From positions 1 through 35,247 of the forward strand of contig JABDBQ010000028.1 of NCBI GenBank assembly GCA_013288555.1: a stretch of DNA of 35,247 bases, in the 5' to 3' direction. Under the pieces are notes generated by a model. That model had not been told where the DNA came from. It worked only from the letters and a program-made list of their open reading frames with translations, and ran no database searches. Below, piece after piece: positions 34,401 through 35,247 of this stretch. This DNA comes from Bacteroidota bacterium (GTDB taxonomy: Bacteria; Bacteroidota; Bacteroidia; CAILMK01). A program made the translations under genes and the position numbers. Position 1 is the first letter of the stretch, and each line of letters begins with the position of its first letter.

Positions 34401-35247
34401 GTCTGTGGCAACTGCATCACCCTCCTGGGATTTATTGCCGCCAAAATAAGTGGCCCACTTTAATGCGCCGGCATCATTGAATTTTGCAAGAAATGTCTGG
34501 TTCAAACCTGTCCAGGATGTTTGGTATGCACCACCAGTGGCCATGTTTTTAAATGCTTGTAGCCCTGTAATATAAATATTCCCGGATTTGTCAGTTGCTA
34601 CACCATATCCACCCCCCGCCTTGTAATAGGTGCTCCAAACGATAGCTCCTTTGCTATTAAATTTTGATAGAAATGTATAGGCACCCGTTAAAGAAGTATC
34701 ATAGGCATTGTGGGTTGCAATACCAGTTTTACTATTCGTGGCACCCACCATATATACATTTCCACTATCATCTGTGGCTACACTATATCCCGCATCATAG
34801 TCATTGCCAAAATATGTTCCCCAGGACAGGGTTGGGTCAATTACAAGTATTTTTGATTTATCATATTTGCCCGTATTAAAGCTAATTCTGCTCTTTATTT
34901 GTATAAAATCACTTATAATGCTATTTTTCCCTTGAAAACTAACTGGCTTACTTTCATCCATTTTTCCCAGTGAACATGAATATTCAATCCCTGAATTTTC
35001 CAATTTTTTAATTCCTTCAAGCCCATTCCACTGTATTTGAATTTCGCTCACTTTTCCACCGGGATAAACGACGAATTCATATTTCATACCCTTTGGTTTC
35101 GCATGTAAGACAAGGTCTATATTCGGATAGATGGATTTGTAGGTGATGGTTTTGTAGGTGTGGACATTGGTGATGCCGCTGTCTGCGTTTCCAGCCTGCC
35201 CCGACTTATTCGGGGTGTAATAGTTTTCGTAGTAATCCTGTTGGTCT
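31449..35247 (-). CDS. Secreted SBBP beta-propeller / Ig-like / PKD protein with type A T9SS sorting domain, 5'-truncated
   Basis: The frame runs open to the right window edge, past the first ATG at 35087, through ITYKSIYPNIDLVLHAKPKG, which belongs to the domain preceding SBBP repeats. The gene is therefore cut at its N-terminus and ~1265 codons are visible. In the visible part: residues ~75-575 hold about eight SBBP beta-propeller repeats (core like ATDKSGNIYITG and FLAKFNDAGALKWATYFGG); ~585-690 a CARDB-like domain; ~695-1090 five Ig-like repeats (ANAGPDKTIC type); ~1090-1165 a PKD-like domain (YHWNFGDS). The end (~1175 on, NIGPNPFQSQTGINY ... GEYNTYFD ... MYFVVFQL) is a type A sorting domain. 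It is a large cell-surface or released protein exported by T9SS. Ligand unknown. Confidence 0.9.
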   Translation of the reverse strand, partial: DQQDYYENYYTPNKSGQAGNADSGITNVHTYKTITYKSIYPNIDLVLHAKPKGMKYEFVVYPGGKVSEIQIQWNGLEGIKKLENSGIEYSCSLGKMDESKPVSFQGKNSIISDFIQIKSRISFNTGKYDKSKILVIDPTLSWGTYFGNDYDAGYSVATDDSGNVYMVGATNSKTGIATHNAYDTSLTGAYTFLSKFNSKGAIVWSTYYKAGGGYGVATDKSGNIYITGLQAFKNMATGGAYQTSWTGLNQTFLAKFNDAGALKWATYFGGNKSQEGDAVATDPSGDVYISGVTTSTSGIATSGAFQTSYSSFSNMMTYNAFLAKFSNTGDIQWATYYGDNIEHFKVTVCTDKTGNVFLAGTTDDSINIASAGAFHTSYGGGRNDAFLAKFDGTGKRLWGTFYGGSGFDYATGIAADSIGNVFMTGATTSDTGIATSDAFEESWNADGNSSFLALFGAGGSLAWSTYYNDIITQDIKTDKDGNAYFAGYTKGGFALTTDYAYQTDDGGGSYDSFIGEFDNNGVRQWATYYGGNDYDWAYGIAVDKSGDVFVTGITQSTNGIATKGSYKPGFSGTGYIGYLAKFVKSVYDAGITKILNPATASCLDTQTIVVQIHNYGESALQNVSIHLSINGISQSVYSWKGLLSPDSSTKLTLGKFLLSTGTNIIKSWTSDPNGFTDSVPGNDSSSEVFMIIPPSKANAGPDKTICANTPVSIGSSNTSGNSYFWTSNPTGFSSTQSNPTVSPTVTTTYYLTDIVQSTGCPEKDTVVITVNQLPLANTGLHKSICKGDSTFIGGSGTKGYLYGWTSTPSGFSSSVSNPIIWPQNTTQYTLTVTDTTTGCINSATVLITVNLLPSVNIGQHVLQACTGARIQLGGNASPDLIYSWISAPAGFSSTLSDPVVSPSTNTIYYLTVINKNTNCSNKDSTLVKLSSTQAPVANAGSNQTICAGDSVAIGSHGSAGNIYKWVSKPVGFSSGFPVTIVKPDSTTSYFVTVTNTNGCTNFDSVVIMVNPKPVLKPGMHHETCGGLGIQLGAATDSGIRYLWRSDPPGFHSNISNPIDTPVSNTVYYLKEIVNATGCTDSDTVSVTVVTKPDIVFDISHISGYDYSFALKNQVYPPYQYHWNFGDSVNGKPDTASGYSVLHTYAKNGKYIVRITFFQPGFCIKTDSSQLVLDEQFSLNIGPNPFQSQTGINYILNNAAHIKISLTDEIGKKIGVLVDKQLDQGEYNTYFDAALWKTRPAMYFVVFQLDDKVIVKKIIQLDSIYH

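Overview
The window comes from a member of the Bacteroidota (Bacteroidetes). The evidence is a set of type IX secretion (T9SS) genes found only in that phylum, secreted proteins with both known T9SS sorting-domain types, -7 promoter elements of the TAnnTTTG kind, AT-rich spacers and few Shine-Dalgarno sites. I cannot place it to genus; the gene set would suit an environmental gliding or Chitinophaga-like lineage, but that is inference.

Region 1 (1-7.2 kb) is the first T9SS block. A 3'-truncated porV and a complete porU (the C25-type sortase) run leftward. Divergent from them, a PorP/SprF-family gene and gldJ run rightward and end at a strong terminator. Region 2 (7.2-12.1 kb) runs leftward: riboflavin synthase (ribE), a large secreted protein with fibronectin-like modules and a gliding-motility-associated (type B) C-terminal domain, and hemW. 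Region 3 (12.2-19.9 kb) runs rightward: a DUF4271-type multi-pass membrane protein, a HemD-like protein, a second PorP/SprF protein, then gldK-gldL-gldM-gldN (the outer-membrane ring lipoprotein, the two motor proteins and GldN), closed by a terminator. The core ring, motor and sortase parts are thus within 20 kb, and the unit 'PorP-like gene followed by an FGE-sulfatase-fold lipoprotein' occurs twice. Not seen here are sprA/sov, sprE/porW, sprT/porT and the adhesin sprB.

Region 4 (19.9-20.3 kb) is a gene-free stretch of palindromes, including a 229-bp element bounded by 22-bp perfect inverted repeats. Region 5 (20.3-23.6 kb, leftward) is the protein-quality-control operon tig-clpP-clpX. Region 6 (23.9-25.7 kb) is an ECF sigma factor overlapping by 4 bp a membrane-anchored DUF4097-like protein that is probably its anti-sigma partner, behind what looks like an ECF-type promoter. 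Region 7 (25.8-27.9 kb) is a two-gene pair of exported hydrolases (a beta-lactamase-fold serine hydrolase and an alpha/beta hydrolase).

Region 8 (28-35.2 kb, leftward) holds a ParC-type topoisomerase IV A subunit, a 0.55-kb non-coding repeat element of CGCAAAG-rich tandem units with inverted ends, and a 5'-truncated giant beta-propeller (SBBP), Ig-like and PKD protein with a type A T9SS sorting domain. The theme is a secretion machine, its sortase and two of its likely cargoes, interleaved with housekeeping genes. No tRNA, rRNA, transposase or CRISPR array was seen.
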